NCBI GenBank assembly: GCA_030761205.1
Contig: JAULJL010000011.1
Span: 13,258,501-13,322,500 of the forward strand
DNA length: 64,000 nucleotides
DNA from: Fremontodendron californicum
Taxonomy: Eukaryota > Streptophyta > Magnoliopsida > Malvales > Malvaceae
Reading direction: 5' to 3'
The first letter of the stretch is position 1. Each line of letters starts with the position of its first letter. The notes under the pieces were generated by a model. That model was given only the letters and a program-made list of their open reading frames with translations. It had not been told where the DNA came from and did no database searches. The translations under genes were made by a program, and so were the position numbers. This document shows positions 43,525-54,159 of the stretch, piece by piece.

Positions 43525-45947
43525 TGTAACACCCTGTCTGGATAATCTACCTAGAATCCGGCAGAGTTTCTTTTCTATCTTAACTATAACCCTCCTGCAA
43601 ATACACTCAGTTCACATCCCCAGCAAGCAATATCTCTCAATACCATTATCACATTATACATGCATGCTCAAAAATTTTCCATGATCAATTTATACTCAAG
43701 TCAATACTTATTGATCTGTTGTCTCATAACTTCAAATATATATACAATATATCCAAAAGTAAACCTATCTCAACAAGGTTTACTAGATAAAACATCAAGA
43801 GATAAAAACTTCTAGAAATTTAGGTATGATGCCCACCACGTCAATATACTCATTGAAGCGAAGGATAGAGGAAGATAGCAATCCCAACACCTAATTGTAA
43901 CCTGAAAATTTAGAAACATGAAATAGGTGAAATATGTGAATATCTCAGTGAGTAGACAACTTTTAAAACGTTTGAAAACTATAATGGTAACCTTTAAAGC
44001 ATAATAGACATTTAAAAAAATAAATAATAGTAAAACTATAATGATTAATTCGAAGATATAGCGAAGTTTGCAAATGTATAACAGCATCATAATAACAAAT
44101 CAATGTATAAAATCTTTAAAGTAAATCAAATTTCATATAATTGGGCTCCAACTTACTGTCATGCATAAGATTTATCCATACATCCATGAAATAACCAGGT
44201 AATATCCATGTAGGCATACTAGTAGCTGGCCCCAAAGGCCAATACCACCATAGGACGCCCCAAAGGCCAATACCACAATAGGATGCCCCAAAGGCATATG
44301 TGTCACTATGATGTGCCCCCAAAAGGCAAATATAACGGGATAGGGACTCTGGAGGTGGCTCCAACCACAAAGGCGTAGCACGCAGCTCCCATGCCCCAAT
44401 CTAATATCACAGAATTGGGACTCTGGAGGTGGCTTCTGTAGGTGGCTCCCGCCACAAAGGCATAGCACGCAGCTCCCGTATTCCAGTCAAAGGAATAATC
44501 TCATACATTAAGTCAGGTGGAGCCAAAACCATGTACTTCAAATTCTATGTATAATGATATTTCATAAATCAACCAACTTGCTCGATATAATATTTCTTGA
44601 AATAAATATACTTTAATAACAAATCAATTCATATGATTATATATCGCATATACCATTAATACGTAAAATAAATATCATGCTAAAAAAATTATAATTATAA
44701 TTAAAGAAATTTCAAATAACTATAATTGTCGTCTACTCACAATCCTTGAGATGATCTCACTCTACACCTCGATCTGAAACTTTGGGATCCACAGGTGACG
44801 TCAGATCTATGTGGCCTAGAGATTAACGATAATTAGTATCTATACATACTCAAAGCATTACACAATTATGAATGCAACTTAAATCTCATAATCTTCCTCG
44901 AAGGTCAATACTAATTTCTCATACTCAAAACAACATATCCCATAATCATTTTCTCCAAAATTCAACTCCATATTCATGTCCTTATCAAATTCCTTTCTAG
45001 TACTCCATGCCTTAGAGATTTTCATAATCCATAACCATCATTTAGTACTATATTTCTCTTAAGCAATAAATTCCTTACTATCAAGCTAGATTAGAAAAAT
45101 CATAACTTAAGTTTGGTAAGGAATTTTGAAGGAATTTTCAAGAAAATAACTAACTTAGACAATTAGAACAAAATCTTGATCAAATTTGATAAATCCCGAA
45201 ACTATGCCGAAACAGGGGTCAACACAGAACAACCCACTTCACCGAATTTTATCTTTTTAACCGCTTATCGGTTTTGGGTGATTAAAAAACCAAAATTCTT
45301 GTATTGAAGTCTAGTTTCTAGGAAAAATATCAAAAAAATACAAACCCAGCTGTGCCGAACCCAGAAAATCTGAACAGTAAGCTTGCTCAATTTCCCCTGT
45401 TTTGCTTTTTCTTCCTATTTTCTTGTTCATGCTTTCAAATCCTTTTAATTCTTACCAAAGGTGAATAAAACTCATACTTAATAGATGGATTTCAGACCTT
45501 AACATGCTTATGGAGCTAAGATCTTAGCATGCTCAAGTAGAATATCTAAAGAAAAGGAAGAATTTATCAAGAAACTAACCTTGGATGTGATTGTTGATGA
45601 GACTTTTGTGGAATACTTGAAGAGAATTGTTGAAGAGGATGAAGAGAATTTGAGAGAATGAGAGGGGAGGGGTGTCCGGCTAGCACATAAGAAAATAAGG
45701 AAGAATTTCTAGAATTTTCAAGATATAAAGATAATTATAAATATATTTTTCAATTTTTGGTATAATTGCACATTGGTCCCTCAACTTTTCATAAATAACC
45801 ATTAAGCCCCTAAACTTTTTTAGTTTTTTCAATTTGATCCTTTCTTCTTTTATTTCCTTCACTTATAACTTCTTACCAACTTCCAAGTTTGCCCTTAAAA
45901 ATTTTTGGGATTTAACTTTACACGATTGTGTAACCTTGGTTGTTACA
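43525..45947 (-). repeat. 3' LTR of element E (2423 bp)
   Basis: TGTAAC...GTTACA inverted termini. Near 44230-44300 a block with CACCATAGGACGCCCCAAAG is tandemly repeated once more than in the other LTR. Open frames here (43812-44090, 44116-44468) recur in the other LTR at 62907-63185 and 63314-63535 and have no recognisable domains, so I treat them as non-coding. Confidence 0.88.
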
Positions 45948-45960
45948 ACCTACCCCTCTT
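45948..45960 (-). other. polypurine tract of element E
   Basis: The minus strand reads AAGAGGGGTAGGT directly before the 3' LTR. Confidence 0.75.
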
Positions 45961-47490
45961 AGAAAAATTTCGTCCTCGAAATTTACTTACCAATTTGATT
46001 GAACAAGTGAGATATTGAGTCCGCATATCTACCTCCCTTTCCCATGTAGCTTCTTCATATGAATGATTCCTCCAAAGAACTTTCACTAATGGAATAGTAT
46101 TAGTCCTTAGAACTTGGTCCTTTCTATCCAAAATCTCAACCGGTTACTCTTCATAAGTTAAATTTTCCTCAATTTCCATAGGCAAGTCCTTCAATATATG
46201 TGAAGAATCGAAAATATACTTTCGGAGCATAGAAACATAGAACACATTATGAATTCGTGACAATTCTTCCGGTAAGGCCAATCTATAAGCAACTGGGCCA
46301 ATCCGTTCGATGATCTCATACGGCCCTATATATCGAGGACCCAGCTTTCCTCGTCTTCCAAACCGGATTACTCCCTTCCAAGGAGTCACTTTCAAAAACA
46401 CCATATCACCAACTTCAAACTCTAAATCTTTTCTTCGATTATCTGCATAGCTCTTTTGTCGATCTTGAGCTATTTTTACCTTTTCCCAAATTACCTTTAC
46501 TTTGTCTGCAGTCATCATAACAATTTCTGAACCTAGCAATTTCCTTTCATCTGTCTCATCCCAACACACCGGAGTTCTGCACTTCCTTCTATACAAAGCT
46601 TCAAATGGAGCCATGTCAATGCTGGATTGATAACTATTGTTATATGCAAACTCTGCTAGAGACAAGTGTTCATCCCAGTTTCCTTTGAGTTCCATAATAC
46701 AAGCTCTAAGCATATCTTCCAGAATTTGAATTGTCCGTTCAGATTGTCCATCCGTCTGGGGATGAAAAGCGGTACTGAACTTGAGTTTAGTGCCCATAGC
46801 ATTCTGCAAAATTGGCCAAAATCGAGATGTGAATCAGGGTCTCGATCAGTTACAATTGATACTGGGGCACCATGTAACCTAACAATGTCGTTCACATAAA
46901 GTTTAGCCAGCCTTTCCATGGAAAAAGTCTTCTTGACTGGCAAAAAGTGACTTGATTTTGTTAGACGATCAACAATCACCCAAATGCTGTCATAACCAGA
47001 CTGCATTGTTGGCAATCCCTAAATGAAATCCATAGAAATATCTTCCCACTTCCATTGAGGAATAGATAGGGGGTTCAATTTCCCTGAAGGTTTTTGATGC
47101 TCGACTTTAATTTGTTGGCGTAGCAAGCATCTAGAAACAAACTCAGCTATGTCCCGTTTCATACCCTGCCACCAATAATATTCTCTTAAGGTTCGATACA
47201 TCTTCACACTACCGGGATGTAAAGCGTATGGTGCATTATGAGCTTCCTCCAAAATCACTTTTCGGAGCTCTTCATCCTGAGGCACACAAAGCCTATTTCT
47301 CATTATCAGTACATCATCATCCTTTATTTGAAAGTCAGTCCTCACGCCATCCCTTACTTCTTGCTTTAACTTTACCAACATAGGGTCATTATTCTGTGCT
47401 TTACGTATCCTATCAATATGAATCGGTTTAACCTTCAAGTGAGCTATTAGGAGATCATTCTCATCAATCATCAATTCCAAAGGTAAAGAC
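45961..47490 (-). pseudogene. pol: element E integrase and chromodomain, broken
   Basis: The zinc-binding segment near 47270-47120 includes HPGSVKMYRTLREYYWWQGM; the second of its usual two Cys positions reads CLLRQQ, so a Cys is lost. A TAG at 47016-47018 follows MDFI. The core 47015-46656 has GYDSIWVIVDRLTKSSHF and a TDRD catalytic Asp, then shifts frame into 46809-46144 (FHPQTDGQSERTIQILEDML, GRRGKLGPRYIGPYEI, NVFYVSMLRKYI). A TAA near 46144 precedes the chromodomain tail 46131-45961 (ILDRKDQ-like start DRKDQVLR, PLVKVLWRNHSYEEATWE). The chromodomain identifies a Tekay/Del chromovirus. Confidence 0.85.
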
Positions 47491-48730
47491 TTCAACTCAT
47501 TTTGTAAGGGTTTCTGAATCGTTCGGATATGAGCAAGAGAACTAGAAGACTTTCGACTAAGAGCATCGGCCACTACATTGGCCTTTCCTGGGTGGTAGTC
47601 AATTACACAGTCATAATCTTTTATCAATTCCAATCATCTCCTTTGCCTCAAATTTAGTTCATTCTGATCCATCAGATATTTCAGACTCTTATGATCAGTG
47701 TAGATTGTACATTTTTCTCCAAATAAATAATGCCTCCAAATTTTCAGTGCAAATACCACTACCGCCAACTCTAAATCGTGAGTGGGATAGTTCTGCTCAT
47801 GCTGTTTCAGTTGTCCTATCACCTTCCCATGTTGCATCAAAACGCAACCCAAACCTCGTCTCGAGGCATCACTGTATACCACAAAACTTCCAGTCCCTAA
47901 TGGTAGGGTAAGAACTGGTGTTATGGTCAATCTACGCTTGAGCTCTTGGAAAGCTTGCTCACATTCGTCAGTCCACTCAAACTTAGAATGCTTCCTTGTT
48001 AGTTTCGACAAAGGAGAGGCAATCATGGAAAATCCTTCCACGAATCTTCGATAGTACCCTGCCAATCCGAGAAAGCTTCTAACTTTTGTGACATTCGTGG
48101 GTCTTTCCCAAGCAACTACAGCTTCTATCTTTTGTGGATGTACAAAAATCCCTTCCTTAGATACTACGTGACCAAGGAATGCTACTTTGTCCAGCCAGAA
48201 TTTACACTTGGAAAATTTAGCATAAAGTTGCTTTTCACACATAGTCTGTAGCATCGTTCTCAAATTGTTTACATGGTCATCCTTATTCCTGGAATAAACT
48301 AGGATGTCATCGATGAACACAATAACAAACTTATCTAAGTAGGATCGAAACACCCTATTCAACAAATTCATAAAGACTGCAGGTGCATTAGTTAGCCCAA
48401 AAGGCATAACTAAAAATTCATAATGACCATATCGAGTTCTGAAAGCAGTCTTTGGAATATCAGATTCTTTGATCTTCAATTGATGATAACCCGACCTTAG
48501 GTCTATTTTGGAGAACACACTTGCAACTTGCAACTGATCAAACAAGTCATAAATCCTTGGCAAAGGATACTTATTTTTAATGGTGACCTTGTTCAGTTGT
48601 CTGTAGTCGATGCACAATCGTAAAGATCCATCCTTTTTCTTTACAAATAAAATCGGTTCTCCCCACGGTGAAGTACTAGGCCGAATAAAACCTCTGTCAA
48701 CTAGGTCTTGCAACTACACTTTCAATTCCT
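47491..48730 (-). pseudogene. pol: element E reverse transcriptase-RNase H, broken
   Basis: The open stretch 48713-47634 carries RPSTSPWGEPILFVKKKDG, CIDYRQLNKVTIKNKYPLP, KIDLRSGYHQLKI, FGLTNAPAVF, the FIDDILVYSR active site, RSFLGLAGYYRRFV and IYTDHKSLKYLMDQ. A TAG at 48714-48716 cuts it from the upstream part, and a TGA at 47634-47636 replaces a Trp before the RNase H end (HPGKANVVADALSRK). Well preserved otherwise. Confidence 0.87.
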
Positions 48731-49006
48731 TTAGCTTCGAATGTGCCATTCTATAGGGTGCCTGAGAAATAGGAGCACTGCCAGGGATTAAGTCGATAGT
48801 AAACTCCAATTCCCTGTCAGGAGGTAACCGACCAATTCTTCAGGAAAGATCTCAGGAAACTCTTTGACAACAGGTATAGTTTCCAACTTTTCCTCATGTA
48901 TGTCCTTGTTAATCACATAAGCAAGGTAAGCAGAATACACTTTTTGCAAGTATCTATTGGCTGCCATCTTGAAGATAAGGCAAGAAGGTAAAACTTTCCT
49001 TTCTCC

Positions 49007-49281
49007 TTACAAGGTAAACTCCAAGTCTCCCGACTTCTTAAAAGTCACAGTTTTGGAAAAGCAATCTATCACTGCATTGTGTTTAGACAACCAATCCATT
49101 CTCCAAATCACATCAAAATCATAGATTCCTAATGGAAACAAATTAACTAGTAATTCATGCTCTTGAACCATAACGGTACAATTCGGATAAACCACATCAA
49201 TTTTCAAAGTTTCTCCCACTGGGGTACTAACGACCATAGAGATGTCTAACCTCCTAGGCTCTCTACCCAAATGCATGACAT
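49007..49281 (-). pseudogene. element E protease, C-terminal half
   Basis: Encodes RRLDISMVVSTPVGE, then FPLGIYDFDVIWRMDWLSKHNA, where the usual Gly before MDW is Arg. It is separated from its N-terminal half by the 11.8-kb element D. It ends at a TAA near 49007. Confidence 0.8.
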
Positions 49282-49286
49282 ATGAA

Positions 49287-50780
49287 TGATGGAGACTCAA
49301 TTAAGAGTTGTAAACCCAAGTGCAGGTTATGTTCAAGTAATAAATTCTCGGGTGTCCGAGGTCGAACCACAGGGAAGCGTATTAGTAAGTATAAGTTTAT
49401 AAATATATAAGAAAAAGAAAGTAAACAAGATATTAGGGAATCAACAACAAAATAAGATAAACAAGATATTAGAGAACAAAATAAACAAAATAACATAAAA
49501 GAAATTAAACAAGATATAAAAAAAACAATAAGAAAAGATGTTGAGGTTAGAGAATCCACTCTTGGTGTTATGCTAAGATTAATCTTGTTTTATTACACAA
49601 TTGAAATTCACACATAAGGGAGATTCCAATCGGAAGGTTTAGCAATTCAGTCCAAATTGTCCAACGTCCATAGCATATGATATTATGTTCATTTGGTGTC
49701 CTCAAAACTCACAAAAAGAGTCCAAGCATTCCTTATGCCAAGGTATATGTCTACAACAAATCAAGGTTATGAAACCAAGCATTTACTGTGCCATTTTCAT
49801 TGTCAATAATGAATCAAGATCTCTACTTTGCAAGTATGATTTTAAACCAAAAGAAAATATTATCTATACTAGTGTTTATAAATGATGATTCATTTTAGCT
49901 CATGTTTAAGAGACTAACCTTAGCATTTACCAAAAGCTTCACCTCATCACCTCAACAATATGATTAGCAACACATACTAAAAATGAAAAGAAATGTAAGA
50001 AGCATAAGTAAATAAAGAAAAAGAAAACTAGAGAAAGGAAAGAAAAAGAAAACTTAGAGAATTTTATTACAATGGCTAATATCCTACCAATGTATAATGT
50101 ATCCCAATACTCATCCAAGGCCCTCTATTTATACACATTTTGGAGGGCTAAATGACAAGAGACAAGCTTTACAAATTTCAAAGGTAGGTATAATAGGTGG
50201 GTGCATTTTTCTAACAATTTTCGTCATATTGTATGACAATTCTGATCAGCCAGCTTGATGATCTATTTTGTCAATGTTGGAGGCTCGATCTGATAACATT
50301 GTCTTCTAGAAAAATATACCCCTATCAGTTACGGATCCATAGCCGTTGGAATCAGCTCATTTTCTGATGTGGATAAGAAGATATGGGCAAAATACGAAAA
50401 CAGGTCAGCACAGACGTCATTGCACATCAGCCAACTTGATGGTCGATTTCACTAGGGAAAACGACTCCGTTTCAAGAAGTGTAAAACATGAAAAAGATAG
50501 ATATGCCTCTTAGCTTTGCACGGCTACAAATTTCAGCCTTATTGCTTCAGTGAAACTCGAGATATAGCTGATATGGTAAACGGTGTCGGAACTGGAACTG
50601 AACTGGATTTGCCCTTAATTCTAATAATCTGAAATCACTCAAAGAAACTTGTGAAAAACACCAAATTACATAAAAATATAAAAGATCATAAACACAATTA
50701 GACTAAACAATAATAACTCGTATTTGACACAAAACAATAATAAAACATAACTAAAAACTATATAATTATACGAGTTATCA
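49287..50780 (-). repeat. 3' LTR of element D
   Basis: 1494 bp; the minus-strand sense starts TGATAACTCG and ends CTCCATCA. TATA box at 50126-50133. Full length, unlike the 3' LTR of element C. Confidence 0.95.
50126..50133 (-). promoter_or_regulatory. TATA box in 3' LTR of element D
   Basis: TATAAATA on the minus strand, identical to the other D LTR (60467-60474) and to C's 5' LTR. From this LTR it would drive transcription outward into element E. Confidence 0.6.
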
Positions 50781-50793
50781 CACCCCCACACTT
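50781..50793 (-). other. polypurine tract of element D
   Basis: The minus strand reads AAGTGTGGGGGTG next to the 3' LTR, identical to element C. Confidence 0.85.
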
Positions 50794-52524
50794 AGATTGT
50801 TGCTAGTCCCTAGCAATGACTCAATAAAAATAAAATAAGAAAATCTAATCTAATCCATTTTCGTAGGAAATCACGGTGGCACTTAGCATGTGACACAAGC
50901 CTTTAAACCCCTAGGTGTCCCTAGTGGACGAGTTTAGTCTCGTGAGGGTTTACTAGGACGATACCCACAAACATTGAAGACATAAGAAAAACTAAAAATA
51001 ATAATTATAACTAATCCTTCCAATATAAATTAGAGATAATCATTGGACAAGTCTTAAAAACTAATCAATAGCTTAAAGAAATTCACGAAAAATCTTGCTT
51101 GAATGTAAATAAATGAGTTAAGCCAATATTAACATAACATATTTCAATCAAAATAGTGCATATTCAAACTTAATCTCAACTTCTCACATGGGATACTCTC
51201 TTGATTTTCACTCTTTAAAGTAGTGGTAAAGTGTTTACACTCAATCAATCTCATGAAAACACTTCTACCATATGCTTGCTTGTCCACCTATTCTCCACTA
51301 TTTAGATCATACAACTTCATAAATCAAGAGGTCTTTATTCAAGGTTGTAATGGGGCCAAAGGGTTATAATGTGGTTAAAGAACAAAAGGATAAAGATATC
51401 ACAAAAGTTCCAAAGAGTTCATAGATTTTAGAGACATAATAAGATCATACAAATAAAACTTCTCAAAACTCTTATAAAGCACATAATAACATAGGCTAAA
51501 TATTCATGTTGAGCCTTTGCATCATTCTAACCAACTTTGTAACATCTTTTTCTAGAAGTTCAAGAGAAGATTCTTTTTTTTTTTTTAATATGGGAATGTA
51601 TTTGACAATGATCCCTTTCTTTTTCTCTTGACTTTTTCTTTTCTTTTCTTCCCCCACACTTATCTTTTGTTTCTAACCCAAATTTTCAACTAAAAATATC
51701 CCTTTTTTTTTTAATATGTCTCAAAATATAAAAATCCATCTTTAGAACAAGGGTAAGGATATAAGTATATTTAGGCTAGGTGTAAGTTGTGGTTACCAAT
51801 AAAACAGCATATTTAATGTAGGCTCAAATTGGTTCACTAGTGGGGATGTTCTCTTAGAACATTAATAAGGGATGGCTGTTTGGCTCTGGTTATAATCCTA
51901 ATGCCTCTATCATATTCATGTTGTCACATGTATCAATATAGTATCAAACGGTTTAAAGCAAGTTCTAGAGAATCATGTAATCATAAGAGCACTCAAGAAA
52001 GAAATTAGATTGATTTGTATAATGCATCAATCATTATAGGCTCAAAAACTCACAAGGATGATTATACAAGTTAGATTAAGTCTAAACATGCTTCTTTCTC
52101 AATCAACATATCATATTAACATTGGCTCATAAAAAGGTTGATATCAAGCTCAATTCTCATGAAAATCTTCTCACTAATAAATCTGTTTTAGACTTATGCA
52201 ATTCATATCTCATTATAGTATTGAAAGTAACTAAAAAACACACTAAGTATAACATTTTTTTTTTTTTTTTGAAGAAGATTAAATCAAACTGACAAGGTAT
52301 GTCTCAAGTCTCCCTTACTCAGACCTTGTTCAGAATGAATACTTCTAAATGTCTTAAAACACAACAATTATTTTTTTTTAGCAAAATATGTCCCTTACCC
52401 CCTACTAAAATATGACATTGTCCCCAATGTCAAATTTTAAAGGTAGAATTTAGGAGATATTACCTGCAGAGGTTGCTAACTACTTATTATAACTGAGACA
52501 CAACAAGCAAAATGTTAGATAATG
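50794..52524 (-). other. non-coding 3' region of element D
   Basis: About 1.7 kb without a gene, colinear with element C's 3' region. Keeps the GACATTG-GGGA-CAATGTC hairpin (52414-52431) and one upstream polypurine-like block near 51651-51661. Lacks the roughly 250-bp segment and the 85-bp duplication present in C. Confidence 0.6.
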
Positions 52525-53172
52525 TCACAAAGACAAAGTGCAATCCACTCCTTGCTCGTCCATATCTCTTTTTCTTTTTCCGAGCGTTTGCGAAACAACC
52601 GTAGCAGATAAACACTCATAAGCTTGTAGCTTTTTGAGTAAATCTTCAATGGTTGTAGCAGAAATTATGGTTCTCCTTGCCTCTGAAAACATGAATCCAT
52701 TATCCACAGCATTATCTAAATATGAAAGCAAATTACTAAAATAACCATTAATATTAAGCAAACCAATGGGTTTCTTATTTGTGACCAAAGATGACCAAGA
52801 AGCCACGCAAGCTATTTCTTCCAATGTACCCAGACCTCCTGGTAAAGCAATGAATGCATCGGCAGAATGGTACATGATTGTCATCCGTTCAGGGATACTC
52901 CAGACTTGTATTTCTTTACCCACGGTAGGTCCACAAAAATCTGTGAATAGTTTTGGCACGATTCCTAGAACTGGACTTCCTCCGGCGTGTGCTGCTGTAG
53001 CGACTGCTCCCATTAGACCCGTACTACCGCCTCCATAAATCAACTGGATCTTTTGTTGGGCAAGTATTACTCCAACTCTTATGGCTTTATCAGCGAATAT
53101 GTTATTTTTCCCTGGATAAGCACCTCCAAAGACACAAATTTTTTTAATGCGCTGGGACGAAGTGCTTTCCAT
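52525..53172 (-). CDS. LOG-family cytokinin riboside 5'-monophosphate phosphoribohydrolase carried by element D
   Basis: 215 aa, the same length and frame as the copy in element C. Keeps YGGGSTGLMG with the expected Gly49, Arg96 and the PGGLGTLEE signature at 111-119. By eye it differs from C at 12 residues, with about 5 silent changes. This ratio gives no clear sign of strong purifying selection between the two copies, but neither has acquired a stop. The start is set at the ATG at 53170-53172, shared with C; the 14 upstream codons of the open frame cover the acceptor-like sequence and A run. The C-terminal KRKR is retained. The Gly49 makes this the more likely active copy. Role in the host or element life cycle is inferred, not shown. 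Confidence 0.88.
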   Translation of the reverse strand: MESTSSQRIKKICVFGGAYPGKNNIFADKAIRVGVILAQQKIQLIYGGGSTGLMGAVATAAHAGGSPVLGIVPKLFTDFCGPTVGKEIQVWSIPERMTIMYHSADAFIALPGGLGTLEEIACVASWSSLVTNKKPIGLLNINGYFSNLLSYLDNAVDNGFMFSEARRTIISATTIEDLLKKLQAYECLSATVVSQTLGKRKRDMDEQGVDCTLSL

Positions 53173-53448
53173 TTTTTTTTTCTTTTTCGAGTGCCTGAAA
53201 GAGAATGAGTACATGGTGTAATATATAGAGGACTGAGTAGTGAATCAGACAAGAGTAATAATGTCGCCGAAAGTGTATTTGACCTGTCAGAAGAAAATGT
53301 TAACCTAACAAAAGATTTTTGCGTGATTTCAGGAAGAAAATCAAAAAGAGAAGAAAAATCAACCGTAAAAGTCAAAAGTAATAATGTCGCCGAAAGTGTA
53401 TTTGGCATCTTCCTCTGGTTTTAAGTCCAAAAACGGCTTAAACGCCTT
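53173..53448 (-). promoter_or_regulatory. spacer before LOG ORF in D, rearranged
   Basis: Keeps the TATA-like CTCTATATATTA and the TTTCAG|GCAC acceptor-like site (AG at 53196-53195). The upstream 130 bp present in C are replaced by a second copy of a roughly 30-bp block, TACACTTTCGGCGACATTAT (near 53256-53285 and 53376-53403). Confidence 0.5.
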
Positions 53449-53985
53449 CTATGAGTCGAGGATATGCTTCCCATCCAGTTTTCTTACAAGCTGGCAAACA
53501 GGATCTTTTATCATCAGATTCCCAAGATGTTGCCATTCCCTTTGGAATTGCGGCCATAAATCAAGAATTTCTCTCTGTACGTCTCCACTAGGATGCGTCT
53601 CAAGAGAAAGTTGGATATTACCCAAATTCTCCTTACTCAGTCCATCCTTAATGAATTCAATTTTATCATCTCGATTTGAGGACGGAATCCCAATAGAACG
53701 ACATTTACCGTTACACGTCCATCGTGCACACTTGTGGCAATTTGAACTCATGCGCTTTGCTCATCGCTTCTTTGCATAAGTGCTTCTACCTGTACCTGGT
53801 AAATGCACAACAGGAAGATATTCATCTTCACGTACCTTGGCTTCAATTATCCAACGCATGTCTTCAGGAATCCCTTTGTGCATAAGCATTCTTAATCTTT
53901 CAAATCGAACTTGGTAAAGCTTCAGTAAAATATTTCGAGGAAAAGGAGGAAATCGTTTCTGCAATCTTTTGAGAATATCATCCAT
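53449..53985 (-). pseudogene. cysteine-rich accessory ORF of element D, one in-frame stop
   Basis: 537 bp, exactly the length of the intact copy in C. A TGA at 53761-53763 replaces an Arg codon at position 75, inside the basic patch and just before the C-x2-C-x4-C-x3-C motif. The remaining frame, including CHKCARWTCNGKC, is open to 53449. Product from D would lack the cysteine motif. A CGA-to-TGA change is a common outcome of cytosine methylation. Confidence 0.8.
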
Positions 53986-53998
53986 CCTGAAAAAAAAA
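53986..53998 (-). promoter_or_regulatory. candidate 3' splice site before cysteine ORF of D
   Basis: The minus strand reads a T run then TTTTCAG|G directly before the ATG, the same junction as in C at 19765. Confidence 0.4.
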
Positions 53999-54159
53999 TG
54001 AAAAAGAAATTGAAAGAGAAATTTATATACAATATCAGTTTTGTGGGTAGCTGATGGAACTGACTTAAATAATCACGGAGTACCGTTATCCGCCATTTAA
54101 CCGGGAAAAAGAATGATTTTTTTTTTTTTTTTGAAGATTAGTAAAAATTATATTTACAT

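Noticed and set aside
43812..44468. Several open frames in the left LTR of E, recurring in the right LTR
   Set aside because: Present because the LTR is duplicated. No domains, and the two LTR versions differ by frame breaks.
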